This document shows positions 1 through 12,816 of a DNA stretch of 64,000 bases, one piece after another. The notes below the pieces were generated by a model, which saw nothing but the letters and a program-made list of their open reading frames with translations, was not told where the DNA came from and searched no databases. How positions within the stretch are numbered: the first letter of the stretch is position 1; every line of letters begins with the position of its first letter. Where the stretch lies: positions 39,629,468-39,693,467 of the forward strand of contig OU744735.1 of the NCBI GenBank assembly GCA_916613615.1. The letters run 5' to 3'. Position numbers and translations under genes: made by a program. This stretch comes from Steromphala cineraria. Its lineage: Eukaryota > Mollusca > Gastropoda > Trochida > Trochidae.

Positions 1-1309
1 TTGGGATGGGAGAAAAAGGGAATCCCCTTCCCCAACATTTTATCCTTTTTAGGGATCTACCCTGTAATTAGAATTGTAAATGGGAAAGGGTTCAGATTTT
101 TTTTACCTCGAAAATGCGAGGATATTTAGATATTACAACCTTCCCAGGGGGTGGGGCATAAAAGCTCAGGAGTCAGGGTCTACCCCATCACCACTGAAAC
201 GGAGATATGGGCAGGAATGTCCCTTTAATACTTTAAACACTTTTCCTAAAAAACATTTGATCTTAAACATCTTTGAAGGATGTGTGTTTCATCTTTGTAA
301 GAAAGAGACTTTGAACTATATATGGCAAATAACAAAATGTATCGGTTTTTCTGCATGCCTGTCAGTTTGTCTGTATTTAATATGTCTGATATAATGTGAA
401 ACATAAATTTGAAACATACATGCACGTGAATTACCCCCATGAATTAGGGTTTTTTAATCGTTTTAAAGGAATTATTTGTTCTTCCTTTTAATTACACATT
501 CATAGATTATTTATCTTGCAAAAGTTTTAACTACCTGCTGATGTGAATAAGTGAGATCTTTTCACTGGGGCCACGCCCTTAAAATCTAAATTTATTTCCA
601 TATTATTTAAAAGGCATAAAAACTGATTTGTTGTATACAGACTACTTTAAAAATATGATTAGAATTTGTGGTGAATTTGTTGCCCCTAATAAGGACAATG
701 CCCTTCGGAGCTTTAAAGCTTTATTATATCCATTTTCAGAACAAAATGCGATCCTTTGAAGTGAATTCCATTTTGCAAGAAACATTATTTTCAAAGATAT
801 TGTGACCCTGTTGTCTTTAACATATAAAGGCTAGAAAATAGCTGCAAAAAGCCAGATGAGGTACAGAGCTAAGGCTATACTTTTCTATTCTTACCTGGAA
901 GACGTATTTGACCATTTCAGCTTTTTGTTTCACGTTCATCATTCACGTTTTTAGGTGTGATATTTAGGCCAAATTTAAAAACTCAAAACCATTAATATGA
1001 TGAGAACAAAGACTATGTAACAAAGTTCCCCCTTAAGCATTCCTATAACGTTTACTCATAGTAATTTTGATCTTTTCACGTGACTGAAAATATCTGAGTA
1101 TATCAAAGCTGTTATGAATATTTAAGCTATGAAAACATGTTTGACCTATTCACAGAGTAAAATTGACATTTGAGCTTATTTAAGTTTCTCAGACCAAAGG
1201 AGTTAATGAAAAAACAAGAAGAAATGATGGAGATAAACTTACAGAATTTGGAGAATGCTTCCTATTTGTTTCAAGGTTATAATGTCAATTATTATTATAT
1301 TATCGATAC
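1..1309. other. Non-coding, nothing recognised
   Basis: AT-rich sequence with only short, compositionally biased open frames. I see no domain, splice-consistent exon, RNA gene or clear repeat. Confidence 0.5.
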
Positions 1310-1925
1310 CACAACAAAATTATCATTATCATCAGTTATCATTAATCACTCTATGAATCATAAATCATCCATGAATTACTTCCATCATGAAATCCATCAA
1401 TCATCCATCTACGACTATGAGTCATAAATCATTAATTCATCAAGCATTAATCACCAATTTTCAATCATTCGTTATCAATTCATGATCAATCAAACAATTA
1501 CCAATTATCAAACACTAAAACAATCATTATCTTCTATAATCAACCATTCAACACTTAAAGATTATCATTTATCAATATTTCAACACTTAAACGAACGGAC
1601 CCGTAACAATCATTCACCAATCATCAATCAATAACCTATCAATCATAAATCAATTATTCATCAATCATTGTAAATAATTCAACACTAAACAATCAATAAT
1701 TCAACACTAGACAATCAATAATTCAACACTAAACAATCAAACATTCAACACTAGACAATCAATCATTCAACACTAAATCCATCAATCATTCAACACTAAA
1801 ACCATCAATCATTCAACACTTAAAAAAACATCAATCATTCAACATTAAAATCACCAATCCATCAATCATTCAACATTAAATCATCAATCATTCAACACTT
1901 GAATAATCTTTTATCCATAAAATTC
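1310..1925. repeat. Degenerate AT-rich simple/tandem repeat
   Basis: A low-complexity tract built from ATCA, CATT and AATC words. From about 1670 it settles into variants of CAATCATTCAACACTAAA repeated roughly every 18-25 bp. No coding potential is visible. It looks like a decayed minisatellite. Confidence 0.8.
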
Positions 1926-1937
1926 ACATATCATGAA

Positions 1938-2116
1938 ACCAAATTTGGGTCCCCACAGGAATCCATGTAAATCATTTTTATATTTTTTGGAAAGGCAACC
2001 CCCGCTCTCACAAAAAAAGTTTGGGCCCCCCAATCCATATATATCATTGTTTGTTTGATATCCCCCCCCCCCCCCCCCCCCCCCCCGCTCTCACAAAAAC
2101 AAAATTTGGGCCCCCC
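1938..2116. repeat. Short tandem copies flanking a poly-C run
   Basis: Segments containing CCCGCTCTCACAAAA and TTTGGGCCCCCC recur at about 1999-2031 and 2086-2117, with a weaker match near 1940. They flank a run of about 25 C residues at 2061-2086. The homopolymer length may be unreliable in the assembly. Confidence 0.6.
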
Positions 2117-2493
2117 CACCCCTCAAACCGTTCCTACGCCACTGAGACAGTACTTCCGCAGGTAGCCGAGAGTCAAGAGGCTGGCGAATGTTGTGGGTAA
2201 GTAAATTTATTTTGTAATGCTTTATTAAGTTATAGGAAAGGTGAAATACATGCAAAATGGCTAGAAAGGCCATATTTGTTTCGGGCCAGTCGACCCAAAA
2301 GCGGTAAATTCCCAAAGTTTAATCACTATCGGGTGATAGGTGGGTCCCATGTGTTGTAAACAGTACACATACCATGTCTCGCCAGGTTAGCAGAAGAGCC
2401 CAAGCGAGCGAATCACGGATTTTTATAGGCAATATGGACCAGGTTATTGTCTGAATCGAGGGATAAGGAATGGATTGATTCATTTGGAATGGA

Positions 2494-3957
2494 TTGAGGG
2501 GTGTCCTGAACCTGATAAACACAATGGTTGTACAGGATCTTGTTATATCTGATCTCTCTGAAACACAATTTGTTGAATTGCCACGTACATTTTGTAAAGA
2601 TGTTATGCCAGTTGGCCATGACCATATTCCTAAATCTGATTCTTTAATGCTAATACCAAGTCTCAAGGATGTTGCAGAGATGATGCCCCCATATCAACCA
2701 GATGCCCTCAGACCTCTTGAAGTTGTTCCATCATCTGGAAGTGGACCTTTTGCTGTGAGATATAAGCTTGGATGGACAATCAACGGCCCTCTCCAGGTGA
2801 AATGTAACTCTGAAGATAAATCCGTTTTCTGTAATCTGATAACACTGAAAGAACGTGAGAAAATAACGGAATGCATTTCATCTGAAAGTGTTCTGAAATT
2901 GTTTGAGTTGGACTTTAATGAGGCAGACATTGGGAAAGTGCCTGGTGAACGAGGTTATTCCATTGAAGATCAAAGATTTGTTAAGGAAACGGAAGCTAAC
3001 CTTAGATTCATTAATGGACATTATGAAATTCCTCTTCCTTTTCGTAATGATGTGAATATGCCATCTTACAGGGAACAAGCAGTCAAAAGGGTACTTTGGC
3101 AAAGGAAAAAGATGCTGAGCAATGAGCAGTATAAGAGGGATTATGTTACTTTCATGGACACTTTGCTTGCCAAGGGTTATGCTATGGAAGTCCCAACAGA
3201 GGAGCTTGAACCTCAACCTGGACACGTCTGGTATCTACCCCACCACGGAGTGTATCATCCCAAAAAAACAAATAAGATCACAGTTGTATTTGACTGTAGC
3301 GCCAAGTATGGAGGTTTGTCAATCAATGATGTTCTTTTGCAAGGCCCTGATCTTGCCAACTCTCTAATTGGTGTTTTGACGCGTTTCAGATCTGACCAAG
3401 TTGCTTTTATTGGAGATGTAGAAGCCATGTTTCACCAGGTGAAGGTTCCATACGAGCATCAGGATTATCTTCGGTTTCTGTGGTAGCCTGATGGGAATGT
3501 TCATGCTGAACTGAAAGAGTATCGAATGACTGCACACAGCTTTGGAACAGTCTCCTCTCCAACGGTTGCCAACTATGCCCTGAGAAGTACAGCAGCAAAG
3601 TCCATGCCAAACTATGGTGAGCAAGTTTCACAAACGATAGAACGTAACTTCTATGTGGATGACTGCTTGAAGTCTGTCGAGTCTGATGGTTGTGCTGTTT
3701 CTTTGATTAAGAACTTGAGATATGCTTGTGCAGATGTTGTGAGTAAACTTGTCAATCATTACTCATCTTGGTACAAGTTGAAAAGAGCTGTTGCGTTTTA
3801 CCGAAGGTTCTTCAATTATCTGAAATCAAAGTCTAAGGATAATCCCTCATTTCATGATCCTTTATCAAAGCAAGAAATCAAAGAATCTGAGAACAGTATT
3901 TTATGTTTTGTCCAAGGAGAGGAGTATGGTTCAGAAATTGAAATCCTTTTAAAAAAA
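2494..3957 (+). pseudogene. BEL/Pao reverse transcriptase (broken)
   Basis: A 330-codon open stretch (2494-3486) contains the linker YKLGWTINGPL and RT motifs KITVVFDCSA, LLQGPDLANSLIGVLTRFR and the catalytic-palm segment around DVEAMFHQVKV. It stops after LRFLW at 3484-3486. Homology resumes in another open stretch (about 3526-3957) with SSPTVANYALR and the RT active-site signature YVDD, then a degenerate WYKLKRAVAFYRRF segment usually found after RNase H in these elements. The jump between the last two implies a deletion of RNase H. RT acts in reverse transcription of the element RNA; this copy cannot encode an intact enzyme. Confidence 0.85.
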
Positions 3958-3975
3958 TAGTGAAAAAGAGATCAA

Positions 3976-5118
3976 ATGCCACGGCGAAGTACAATCCGGA
4001 ATCTCCGCCCATGGATTTTTGAAGGATTGCTTAGAGTAGAAGATCGTTTGAGCAATGTCGATGTCAGCGACTCCATGAAGTATCCAGTCCTGTTGCCACG
4101 TAAGTCTCATATATCCACTCTGATTGTACGTGAGCTGCACGAGAGGCTAGGTCACGTAGGCAGGAATCATGTCTTGTCTGCTTTGAGAGAAGAAATTTGG
4201 ATAGCAAACGCTAATTCTGCTGCCAGATGTATCTTGAATAAATGTGTACTTTGCAGGAGGTTTAAGATGCCAACGGGTCAGCAGATGATGTCCAATCTCC
4301 CAGCCAACCGAGTTCAACCATCTCCACACTTTACCTGTACTGGATTAGACTTGTTTGGCCCACACACTGTGAAGGAAGGCCGCAAACATGTTAAACGGCA
4401 TGGACTCCTTTTCACGTCTATGGTAAGCAGAGCTGTTCATCTTGAGACTGCAAATTCGTAAGACACTGACTCTTTTATTAATGCTCTTAGACGTTTTATT
4501 ACCCGCAGAGGAACTGTCCAAGAAATCTCCTGCAACAACGGCACCAACTTCACCAGTGGAGCAAAGGAACTTCGTCAGGCAGTTGAGGAGATTGACCAGT
4601 CTCGTGTCCATGAGTTTTTGTTGAAGCTCGACATCAGTTGGAAATTCAACCAGCCTTCAGCGAGCCACATGGGAGGAGTGTGGGAACGGCTGATAAGGTC
4701 TGTACGAAGTGTTCTTAACCCACTTCTCTATGAGTTCAGTGAACGTCTTGATGATGAGATGTATCGTACACTCTTTTGTGAAGTAGAGTCAATCCTGAAT
4801 TCTAGGCCTTTAACGGCAGTGTTCAGTGATCCGACAGATGAAGAACCATTTACTCCAAACCACTTATTGATGGTAAGATCAAGTGCTTATATCCCACCAC
4901 CTCGTGTTTTTCAGGCATCTGATGTCTACGCACGCCTCCAATGGCGATGAGTACAGTACTTGGCAGAACTTTTTTTGAGTCGATGGCGAAAAGAGTATCT
5001 CGTAACCCTTCAAAAACGTCAAAAATGGCAGGATCCCAAACGAAACTTCAAGGTAAACGATATTGTTCTTATAAAAGATGATAACCTCCCTAGAAATGCA
5101 TGGCTCATGGCTCGTATT
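3976..5118 (+). pseudogene. BEL/Pao integrase and DUF5641 region (broken)
   Basis: 3976-4459 encodes a histidine/cysteine zinc-binding module (ELHERLGHVG, then CILNKCVLC) followed by the integrase-core start TCTGLDLFGP, whose aspartate is a predicted catalytic residue. After a stop and frame change the core continues (ISCNNGTNFTSGAKELRQ, then SHMGGVWERLIRSVRSVL) and passes into the C-terminal domain (RWRKEYLVTLQKRQKW, FKVNDIVLIKDDN). Homology ends near 5118. Stops and a frameshift mark it as a pseudogene. Confidence 0.85.
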
Positions 5119-5239
5119 GTTTGCATTATTTGTGTTTTCTTAAACAGCCGTGGTGTGTTTAACGGGCTTGGTATGTTAATGCCAAATACAGAGTAAGTTT
5201 CTAAAAATCAAGGTTTTGTATTCTAATATGACATGTATA

Positions 5240-5335
5240 AGTATGTCAGGTAACGTGGCCCAGTGGTAACATCAGTGAGCTATAAATCCATGGTAACCTA
5301 GGATCCATGGTTCGAATCCCGGTATAGACAAAAAC
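5240..5335 (+). repeat. tRNA-derived SINE-like fragment
   Basis: Contains a box-A-like segment (GTGGCCCAGTGGTAA) and, about 45 bp on, a perfect box-B core (GGTTCGAATCC). The flanks do not pair into an acceptor stem, so it is better read as a SINE head or tRNA pseudogene than a functional tRNA. Confidence 0.5.
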
Positions 5336-5339
5336 TTTT

Positions 5340-7885
5340 GCATATATAAATTCAATAATTATAGCCTCACACATTTGCTGTTTCACTCATTGCATACCGT
5401 GGTAACCACATGGTCACTTGCCTGTCTACAGCTCTGTATTATGCAACACAAATGTAAGTACTTTTTTGACTTGTACTGTCAACTCTTGCTGCTAAGAAGG
5501 TTCAAGAAGTCGTTTGTAGACTCCTCTTCGCCCGTCAGTTAGGTGCAGAGAGAATGATGTTAATCATTTTTAAAGATTCTAAGCCAATCACACATGCGCA
5601 CTTGCATCTGGTATAGCTCACTGCACAATCAAGTCAAGGATCCCATGAAAAGGTCGATAGCAACGTTTGAAGGCAGGCCTTAGTGTTTTTCTACGCCGCA
5701 ACGCTATATCGGTTGTTGACTTTAACGTTAAGAATTGATTTTTAAGATGTAAGATGCGTGTGTGACGATCTTCCTGTGTGATGATTAACCCTCTTGCCTT
5801 CACTTTAAGTACTAATTGACACGTCATTGATATTTGACCCTTTGACATACAAACGAAAAATGTGTGTGACGAAGTTCCGTAAATATGGACAAAAAGTTAA
5901 TATTTTCCGAATCACAAATCAACAGGCTTTTTCCTGGTGAAAACATTATCGGAATAAAGTGTTCTGTAAACAAGAAGTGACGAATTGGAAATATTGAACA
6001 TATAAAAGACGAAAACTATGCGCAGGTGCGCACAGCAAAATGATTTTAAAAATATCGATTCAAGTATCATTTGTTTCAAGAATAACATTAAATTGTTTGC
6101 GCCAAATTATGGCATAACGTTTCGTGGAATTCAGATCCATCAAAATCCAAACACGTATTTCCCAGAACTGGTTACAAACTACACGAATTAGTTACGAACA
6201 GTTTCCGAAGCAGCTACGTATCTAACATTCGCAGTTCATTCGTGAAAAGTTTTGAACAAATCAAAATTTGTTCACAAATGGCACGAATTGGAGGAATGTT
6301 GCTGAATCAACTGAACATTCAAGCAGATGCCATTTGCCAATAAAATCTAAGTGAGTAATTTTACAGTTTCGATTAGTTTTTGTTATATATGAATGTTACA
6401 AAATATTTATTGCTCAAATATACAATATTTAAACCGTAATTGTGAATTTCAAGCAAAAGTTGTTTTCCCCAACACATGACCATGCCAATCGATCAAATAT
6501 ATTCACCGTTGGAGAAAAAATTGGGGTCTTTGAAGCAGCCATCACTAAATTGTAAATTGCAAGTTCATCGGTCGTTTAAATGTCAAATCTTGTACGAATA
6601 GGATCGTAGACACGTCTGTATTCACCATTTTAAGTTTGAATTTTTGTTTTTCATTTAAAGGGGGTCTGCAACCCGAATTTTTAACTTCAAGAGTTTTATT
6701 AGCAGGGCCCGAAAGAGTCGCAAATGCTCGGTAGGGACGAAATCGTTTGGCTACGAACCCCTTAGAGCTGACAGCCAGTACCAAGTTTGTGTCACGTGAC
6801 TCCCCTTACCTGTCTGGACACTCTTATTAACGATGGTCAATTAGGTTTCACGAGGTTGGTTGTTGATTCCCTTTAAAAGGACAGAGGTGAGAAATTTCTC
6901 ATCATTTTATGCATTGGCGACACGTTATGACGGCTATGAATAGGGGTCATCTCGTAAAAAAGAGTTTTGACATAATTAAAGTAAAACTTGTTTTAACATC
7001 GATAAAATTGTAAACAATAACATTTCAGACACCAGATCAGATCTATTTTTGTTCCAGATTTATTTAATAAATACGATTGAAAAATCTGGGCTACGTGATT
7101 GTCATACAAATCACTTTATTTTTTTATATGTACCCCGCCGTGAAGGAAAATCTAAAACGTATGTTACAACTATTCTACAATGAATTTTCGTAAACCCTTC
7201 TTAAGTCAGTCATAGAAATGTATGTTTTTGGTATGAAATGGAAATTTACAGAGTGATTCAGATTAGGAAATATCTCGATCTATACAACATTGTCATCGGC
7301 GGTACAATTCCCGCAATCTTGCGAGATGTTACATTGTTTTGATCCTGTCATGTTTGGCGATATCAGTGAAAGTTAGACGTAAAAATATATGAAAACGACA
7401 TATTTAGAACATATAAAGGCAAATCGATTACTTTAACTATGATGTAATTTTGACAATGATTGATACCTTAGTTGTAAAAATATAAACACGGACGTAATAA
7501 GCATGGGTCAGTAAAAACATTGACGGCTTGAAATTACGTTGAATATTTATCATTTCAATGAACATCGTTTGTTACAGGCTCTTCTTTGTTGGTCCAATTT
7601 TTCACCTAAATGTTTTTCTGTTACAGAATTTATTTCTGAACAAACTGATGTGCAATATTTTCTAAATAATCCAATTTTGAAAATTTAGTACAAAATTATG
7701 ACTTGTAGAAGTTTTTATTGTATTCATTGTTATTTGGAGGCACACCTAATTGTAGAAAATTATCAAAATATGTGAGAAAACTAAAAACTATGACAAGTAA
7801 GAAAATAATTTTATTTACAGGAATATTTTTTCAGTCTGTTTTTAAGAAGCAAAGTATGAGAGATACCAAAGTGACGTCAGTGATG
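5340..7885. other. Non-coding, nothing recognised
   Basis: AT-rich DNA. I see no coding domain, long inverted repeat or tandem array here. It separates the BEL/Pao relic from the left end of the DIRS-type element. Confidence 0.45.
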
Positions 7886-7906
7886 AATTTCACTGCAAAA
7901 AACTCC

Positions 7907-8015
7907 GTAGATGTGATAGCGGTGTCTTCATCATATGCTACTAAAAATAGGCCAAGTTCAAAGATCGAGATCTCGTTAACGAGAGCGAGACTAAATTACC
8001 CATAAGCCCTTCTTC
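7907..8015 (+). repeat. DIRS element left inverted terminal repeat
   Basis: This 109-bp segment is the near-perfect reverse complement of 12817-12925 and includes a short palindrome (GAGATCTCGTTAACGAGA). The outer 20-30 bp at 7886-7922 pair with the first half of the internal complementary region. Confidence 0.88.
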
Positions 8016-8103
8016 ATCATGGCCTCGCGCAGGTAACAAGCTTCGGTTTACGCTCTCGTAAACTTTTCTTGATTTTATATTGTAGTGGCTCTTTTTTCAT
8101 ATC

Positions 8104-9250
8104 ATGAATGACGATTCGTTCCCCAAACAGCCTAGTAAAGGCTCAGGGGTCGGCGACAATTCTCCCAAGAGTGGAGAAGCCGCAAATCAGTCGCAAAATC
8201 TGGCCAGTACGAGCCACGATGGCGACCATGTGCTTGACAAGAAAGGTAAGCATGCCACTACGAGTAAGAAACGTAGAGTAAATCCTCGGATAGAAAGAGT
8301 AAGCTCTAGTAGTAGCTCTGAAAAGAGAGATAGTTCAGACTCAAATGACAGTAGAAGTTCAGTGAGTTCTGACTCTGATTCAGACATAGAACCGTCCCAA
8401 AAGAGGTCACGGCTGTCAACCACGTGTGAAAAAGGTAAGTCACGTCGTGTTACTTTCAAAGACGATGTTGATGTTGAAGATGATGGTTATGTTCCATTCT
8501 CGATCACACAAAACACATCCGCTTCTTGGTCCCTGTCTCAAAACCTATCTAGTCATTTAAAGACACAGTTTTCTACCTTTATAAAAGATAATGTTCTGAC
8601 TGAAAACATTCTGGATGATAATCCATTACCAGGCAAAGAATGCCTTCACACATCAAAACTTGATATTTTTCTTGACGATTTGTTTGAAGCTAAAGAACGC
8701 TCTTTTGAAAAGAAACCAGACTTCTCTCTTCAATTCATTCAAAGACGTCTTTTGAATGGGACCACTGTCAAAGTTATGGCAGAACCTGGACAAAATTAGA
8801 CGCGGGGTTATCTCCCCTGATTTGGACATCTATGATCTTTTAGACACAATCGAAAAATCTGTTTGTCTTGTAGGTCAGGCTAATATGTCAATGAATTTTC
8901 ATAGACGCCTTTCTGTGCTGTCTTAACTGATGAAAGACAACAAGAAAGCAAAACGTCTTTTGTACAAACATGAAGAAAGCTTTCTTCAGACTAAGGGAAA
9001 GCTTTTTGGGGATTCCTTTTATAACACTCTCCTCTCTGAAATGAAACGTAAAAAGAAAGCAAAAGAGATTATGAGCGAGGGGTCGAAATCTTCCACAAAG
9101 AAATTCAATGTCTTTGATGGTTCGCAGTCCTCGCAACAGCCCTTTCGAGGGAAACCCTCAGGTAGATCAGGACGCCCTGGGAGTGGATTTCCCGTCCGTG
9201 CTTCCTTCAGACGTAGAGACCACAGAGGAAGAGGAGGGCATCAGAGACCA
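8104..9250 (+). pseudogene. DIRS element gag-like gene (frameshifted)
   Basis: Starts at an ATG 3' of the left repeat. The first 231 codons are Ser/Lys/Asp-rich and include a poly-serine tract and acidic SDSDSD stretches; no zinc knuckle is seen. A stop at 8797-8799 ends that frame. A second frame (8930 to about 9250) continues as a basic segment (MKDNKKAKRLLYKHEES) ending in an Arg/Gly-rich tail (RGKPSGRSGRPGSG), as expected for a nucleic-acid-binding gag C-terminus. The join needs a frame change between about 8770 and 8930. Assignment to gag rests on position and composition, not on a conserved motif. Confidence 0.6.
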
Positions 9251-11081
9251 TCAAGGTTCGTATCAGTCAGTTTTGGAAAGGAAAGTTCTGAATCCTCTGG
9301 TCGCACAACAGTCAGACTCCATCTTGCCAGAAATAGCAAGTCTAGATCTAGAAAGCATAAGCCTTCCAAATTCTCTACTCGGGGGAAGGATAGCCTTTTT
9401 CCTAGTAAATTGGAAGAAAGTAGCACAAGATCCTTGGATTCTTCAAACAGTGCAAGGGTTTCACATAGATTTCTTAGAAGAACCTGTCCAGGTGAAACCT
9501 CCCCCTCAGATAAAACTACCAACAGAGAGTCTGACTGTGTTAGACAAGGAGATTCAGGACATGTTAGCAAAAGGTGCCATAGAGAAAGTTCAGAAATCCT
9601 TGTCAAATCAATTCTTGAGTCCAATGTTTGTAGTCCCGAAAAAAGACAGGGGACAGAGACCAATCATCAACTTAAAAACGTTGAACAGGTTACGAACACT
9701 TCAAGATGGAAGGACTGCATCTCCTGAGAGATGTGATTCAAACGAACGATTACATGTGCAAGCTAGACCTGAAGGATGCATACTTCAGTGTCCCGATAGC
9801 AGAGCATCAGAGAAGGTTTCTAAGGTTTCAATGGAAGGAGAACTTGTTTCAGTTTCTGTGTCTTCCATTTGGCCTAGCTCCAGCCCCACGTGCTTTCACG
9901 AAGCTAATGAAACCTGTTATCAGTCTTGTTCGAAGAGCAGGTATACGAATGATAATTTACCTGGACGACATGATCCTTTTTGCTCAGACTCGAGAGTCCC
10001 TGATCCGTTGTCGGGAGAGCCTTCTCTTCCTTCTGAGCCATCTGGGGTTTGTCATAAACTTGGAGAAGTCTGTATTGTTTCCCAGTCAGACCCTCTGCTT
10101 CCTGGGCTTCGAGATCAATTCAGTGACTCTCACTGTGACTCTGCCTCAAAACAAATTGACAGACATCATCAAGAGATGTCAAAAGGTACTGAGTTGTACT
10201 TCGGTCAGAATTCGAACACTGGCTACTTTGTTAGGGAAGCTTTCTGCCTCAATGAGGGCGATTATCCCAACACAGCTACACTGCAGATACCTTCAAATGC
10301 AAATGTCTCGGGAACTCTTGACTCACCAGAGATCAATCTCTCAGACAAATGTATTCAGGAGATTCAATGGTGGGTAGCAAATCTGTCTCTGTTCAATGGC
10401 AAACCCATCTCAGCAACTCATCCAGACTTGATAATGCAGACAGATGCATCGAATCTGGGGTGGGGAGCAGTGTGCAATACTCTCCGCACTGGGGGTCAAT
10501 GGGGTCAGACAGAGAAAAACATGCACATCAATGCACTGGAGATGAAGGCTGTATTGTTAGCTCTTCAGTCGTTCTGCAGAACAAAGAACAATATTACTGT
10601 CATGGTTCAAGTCGACAACAAAACAACAGTCTCCTATATCAATCGTCAGGGGGGGGACACGGTCTTGCATCCTAGTGTCGCTGGCGAAGGAGATCTGGGA
10701 CTTCTGCCTAAGCAGAAGGATAGCTCTAGAAGCTCAGTACCCCCTGGGAAGGAGAACATAATGGCAGATTGGGAGTCTCGCAACTTTGTGGACTCGAGCG
10801 AGTGGATACTGAACCGCAAAATTTTCAAACAATGCAATCTCATGCTTGGGCCTCACAAGATAGATCTGTTTGTTTCGCGTCTAGGTTTCCAACTGGACCA
10901 GTATGCGAGTTGGAAACCAGACCCACTGGCAACATACGTAGATGCATTTCAAATGAACTGGAAGGGTCTGAATGGCTATGCTTTTCCCCCCTTTTCAATG
11001 ATAGGGAGATGTCTTTGGAAAGTAAGGAGGGAGGGGGCGGAAATAACCCTAGTGGCTCCTGTTTGGCAGAGTCAGGTCTAG
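9108..11081 (+). pseudogene. DIRS element reverse transcriptase-RNase H (frameshifted)
   Basis: RT fingers are read in the 9108 frame (LGGRIAFFLVNWKKVAQDPW, then MFVVPKKDRGQRPIINLK). The palm moves to a second frame at about 9700-10330, with KLDLKDAYFSVPIAEHQRRF, LPFGLAPAPRAFTKLM and the catalytic YLDD, then back to the first frame for RNase H (MQTDASNLGWGAV, NALEMKAVLLAL, VQVDNKTTVSYINRQGG). A further local double shift occurs near 10660-10740. The downstream region (LPGKENIMADWESR-like, GPHKIDLFVSRL) is typical of the connection region in DIRS pol. The start is not marked by a convincing ATG because gag and pol overlap. Catalytic residues are present but the reading frame is broken. Confidence 0.85.
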
Positions 11082-11202
11082 TATCCAATCCTGTTGGAGA
11101 TGTCTGTAGCAAGACCAATTCTGTTTCCAACATCAGACAATCTGTTACAATGTCCACAAGGTCAAACACATCCCTTAGTAATGAACCCTTCAATTAGCGG
11201 CC

Positions 11203-12164
11203 TTGAGGGTTGCAGGCATTCGATCACTTCAGGAGGCTTTTCAGCAAAAACAGCAGAGCAATTGTCACATCAGTGGAGACCAGGCACCCAGGGGGCTTAC
11301 AACTCCTCCTGGAAAAGGTGGTCTAGCTGGTGTATGGAACAACAGAGAGATCCCTTTCAGCCTCTCTGGAAACTATCTTAGATTACCTCACTCACATGTA
11401 TGAAAATGGCTCTGAGTATAGGACAGTAAACACCACCAAATCAGCCCTATCAGCTTTTCATCCTCCTCTAAGTGGGTACCCGGTAGGTCAACATCCAATG
11501 GTCAAGAGGCTAATGAGTGCCATATTTAACCAGAAACCGCCTCAACCACGATATAGTCAGACATGGGATGTGAATGCCGTCCTTGACCATTTTGGCAGAG
11601 AGTAGCAAATTATCTGATAAACACTTGACTGAAAAGCTCGCTATGTTGTTAATGTTGACTTCAGCTAGTCGTTCTGCCGAAATGACATCCCTCAATGTGA
11701 ACCATTTGGCTGACAAGGGAGACAGGTTTGAATTCCTTTTGACTAAACCAACAAAGGTATCTAAACCAGGTTCTGAACCTCGCAAAATTGTTGTTCATGC
11801 TTTCTCAGAGAAATCCAATCTTTGTGTAGTTAAATGTTTGAGGGTTTATCTTGACCGTACATCAGTATGGAGGAAAGAGGGGGGCAGAGATAGTCTCCTA
11901 CTCAGTTATGTAAAGCCCCACAAACCAGTGACCAGAGCTACTGTAGCAAGGTGGGTAACCAATGTCATGAAAGATGCAGGGATCGATGTGACAGTGTATA
12001 AAGCACATTCAGTAAGAGGGGCTTCTACTTCAAAAGCTTTCACTAAAGGGGCATCCTTGACTGAAATTTTGGAACTTGGTAATTGGTCTAGAGCCTCTAC
12101 TTTCAAACACTTCTATCTTAGAGAAACTCAAACTTTGGGTGTCCAGTCAAAAATCTTGCATTAG
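11203..12164 (+). pseudogene. DIRS element tyrosine recombinase (one frameshift)
   Basis: The core-binding segment is in one frame (about 11330-11605: LETILDYLTHMYENGSEYRTV), and the catalytic domain in another (about 11595-12164). The catalytic domain carries the tyrosine-recombinase residues: first Arg in SASRSAEM, H-x-x-R in AHSVRGAS, Trp in LGNWSRAS and the nucleophile Tyr in FKHFYLRE. This enzyme joins the circular DNA intermediate to the genome, which explains the lack of an integrase. The frameshift near 11593 is shared with the duplicated copy at about 13512, so it predates that duplication. Confidence 0.88.
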
Positions 12165-12178
12165 CAAGGCTTTCAAGT

Positions 12179-12292
12179 CACCGCTATCACATCTACGGAG
12201 TTTTATGCAGTGAAATTGATAATTTCAGAAGCACATGTAATGTGTGAACTGAAATTGGAATTTCATTAATAAAACGAAGTAGATGTGATAGC
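12179..12292 (+). repeat. DIRS internal complementary region
   Basis: 12179-12218 is the reverse complement of the left outer end (7886-7922) and 12219-12292 that of the right outer end (about 12912-12991). The joint reads GCAGTGAAATTGATAATTTC. In DIRS biology such a region templates completion of the termini. Confidence 0.88.
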
Positions 12293-12299
12293 CCCACCC

Positions 12300-12816
12300 A
12301 TTTCTTGACCCACCCGATTGCAGTAATTGTTTGACTGATCTGCTCTTTATTTTGCAGAGGTAACCCAAAGTCTCATGGGGGGATCCTAACTAAGAGATCT
12401 GCATGATCAGCAGGATGACCTAATGCGACCTTAGACAAGATGACCTGGGTCGTTGTGACCTAGGACGCTGTGACCTGACCAGAAGGGATGACCTGGTTTT
12501 ACATGTTAAGTTTGGCTGACAGGAAGGACGGCCTGTTTTGTGTTTGCTTTAAGAGATGATCCAGGGTTTATCAGTTTATGTTTGACTTTCCCAGGACCAG
12601 GGGAATATATTGACTGTTAATTTGACCCGGAGTACAAGTCCCGGATACTTTCTAGTCCTGTATCTCTTTCCTTGAGATGACTCAATACTCATTTAAACGC
12701 GTTCGCATTTATTTGTAACCACTTACCACTGCATATGATGCAGGTTTGAGTTTAATCATAATTAAACTTCAAGTGAGAACTACTCTTCTTGTTTTTTTCT
12801 AGCTCTTCGGCATAAG
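12300..12816 (+). other. DIRS 3' non-coding segment
   Basis: Between the internal complementary region and the right inverted repeat. It holds repeated GATGACCT/GTGACCT words (about 12410-12495) and no coding potential. The same segment recurs at about 16590-17105. Confidence 0.6.

Larger units (their letters stand above)
2494..5118 (+). mobile_element. Decayed BEL/Pao LTR retrotransposon internal region
   Basis: Successive blocks read in the order expected for a BEL/Pao pol: protease-RT linker, reverse transcriptase, a stretch downstream of RT, zinc-binding integrase, integrase core and the C-terminal DUF5641-type domain. In-frame stops occur at about 3484, 4459 and 4948, and the segment between RT and integrase is far too short, so most of RNase H has been deleted. 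I could not identify flanking LTRs; the 5' part and gag are not recognisable. A related but separate relic lies at 53860-56690. It is a dead copy; the family call is confident, the exact ends are not. Confidence 0.85.

Noticed and set aside
2494..5118. Host-gene status for the long RT-like frame
   Set aside because: Diagnostic BEL/Pao pol motifs, stops and a deletion show it is a transposon relic.
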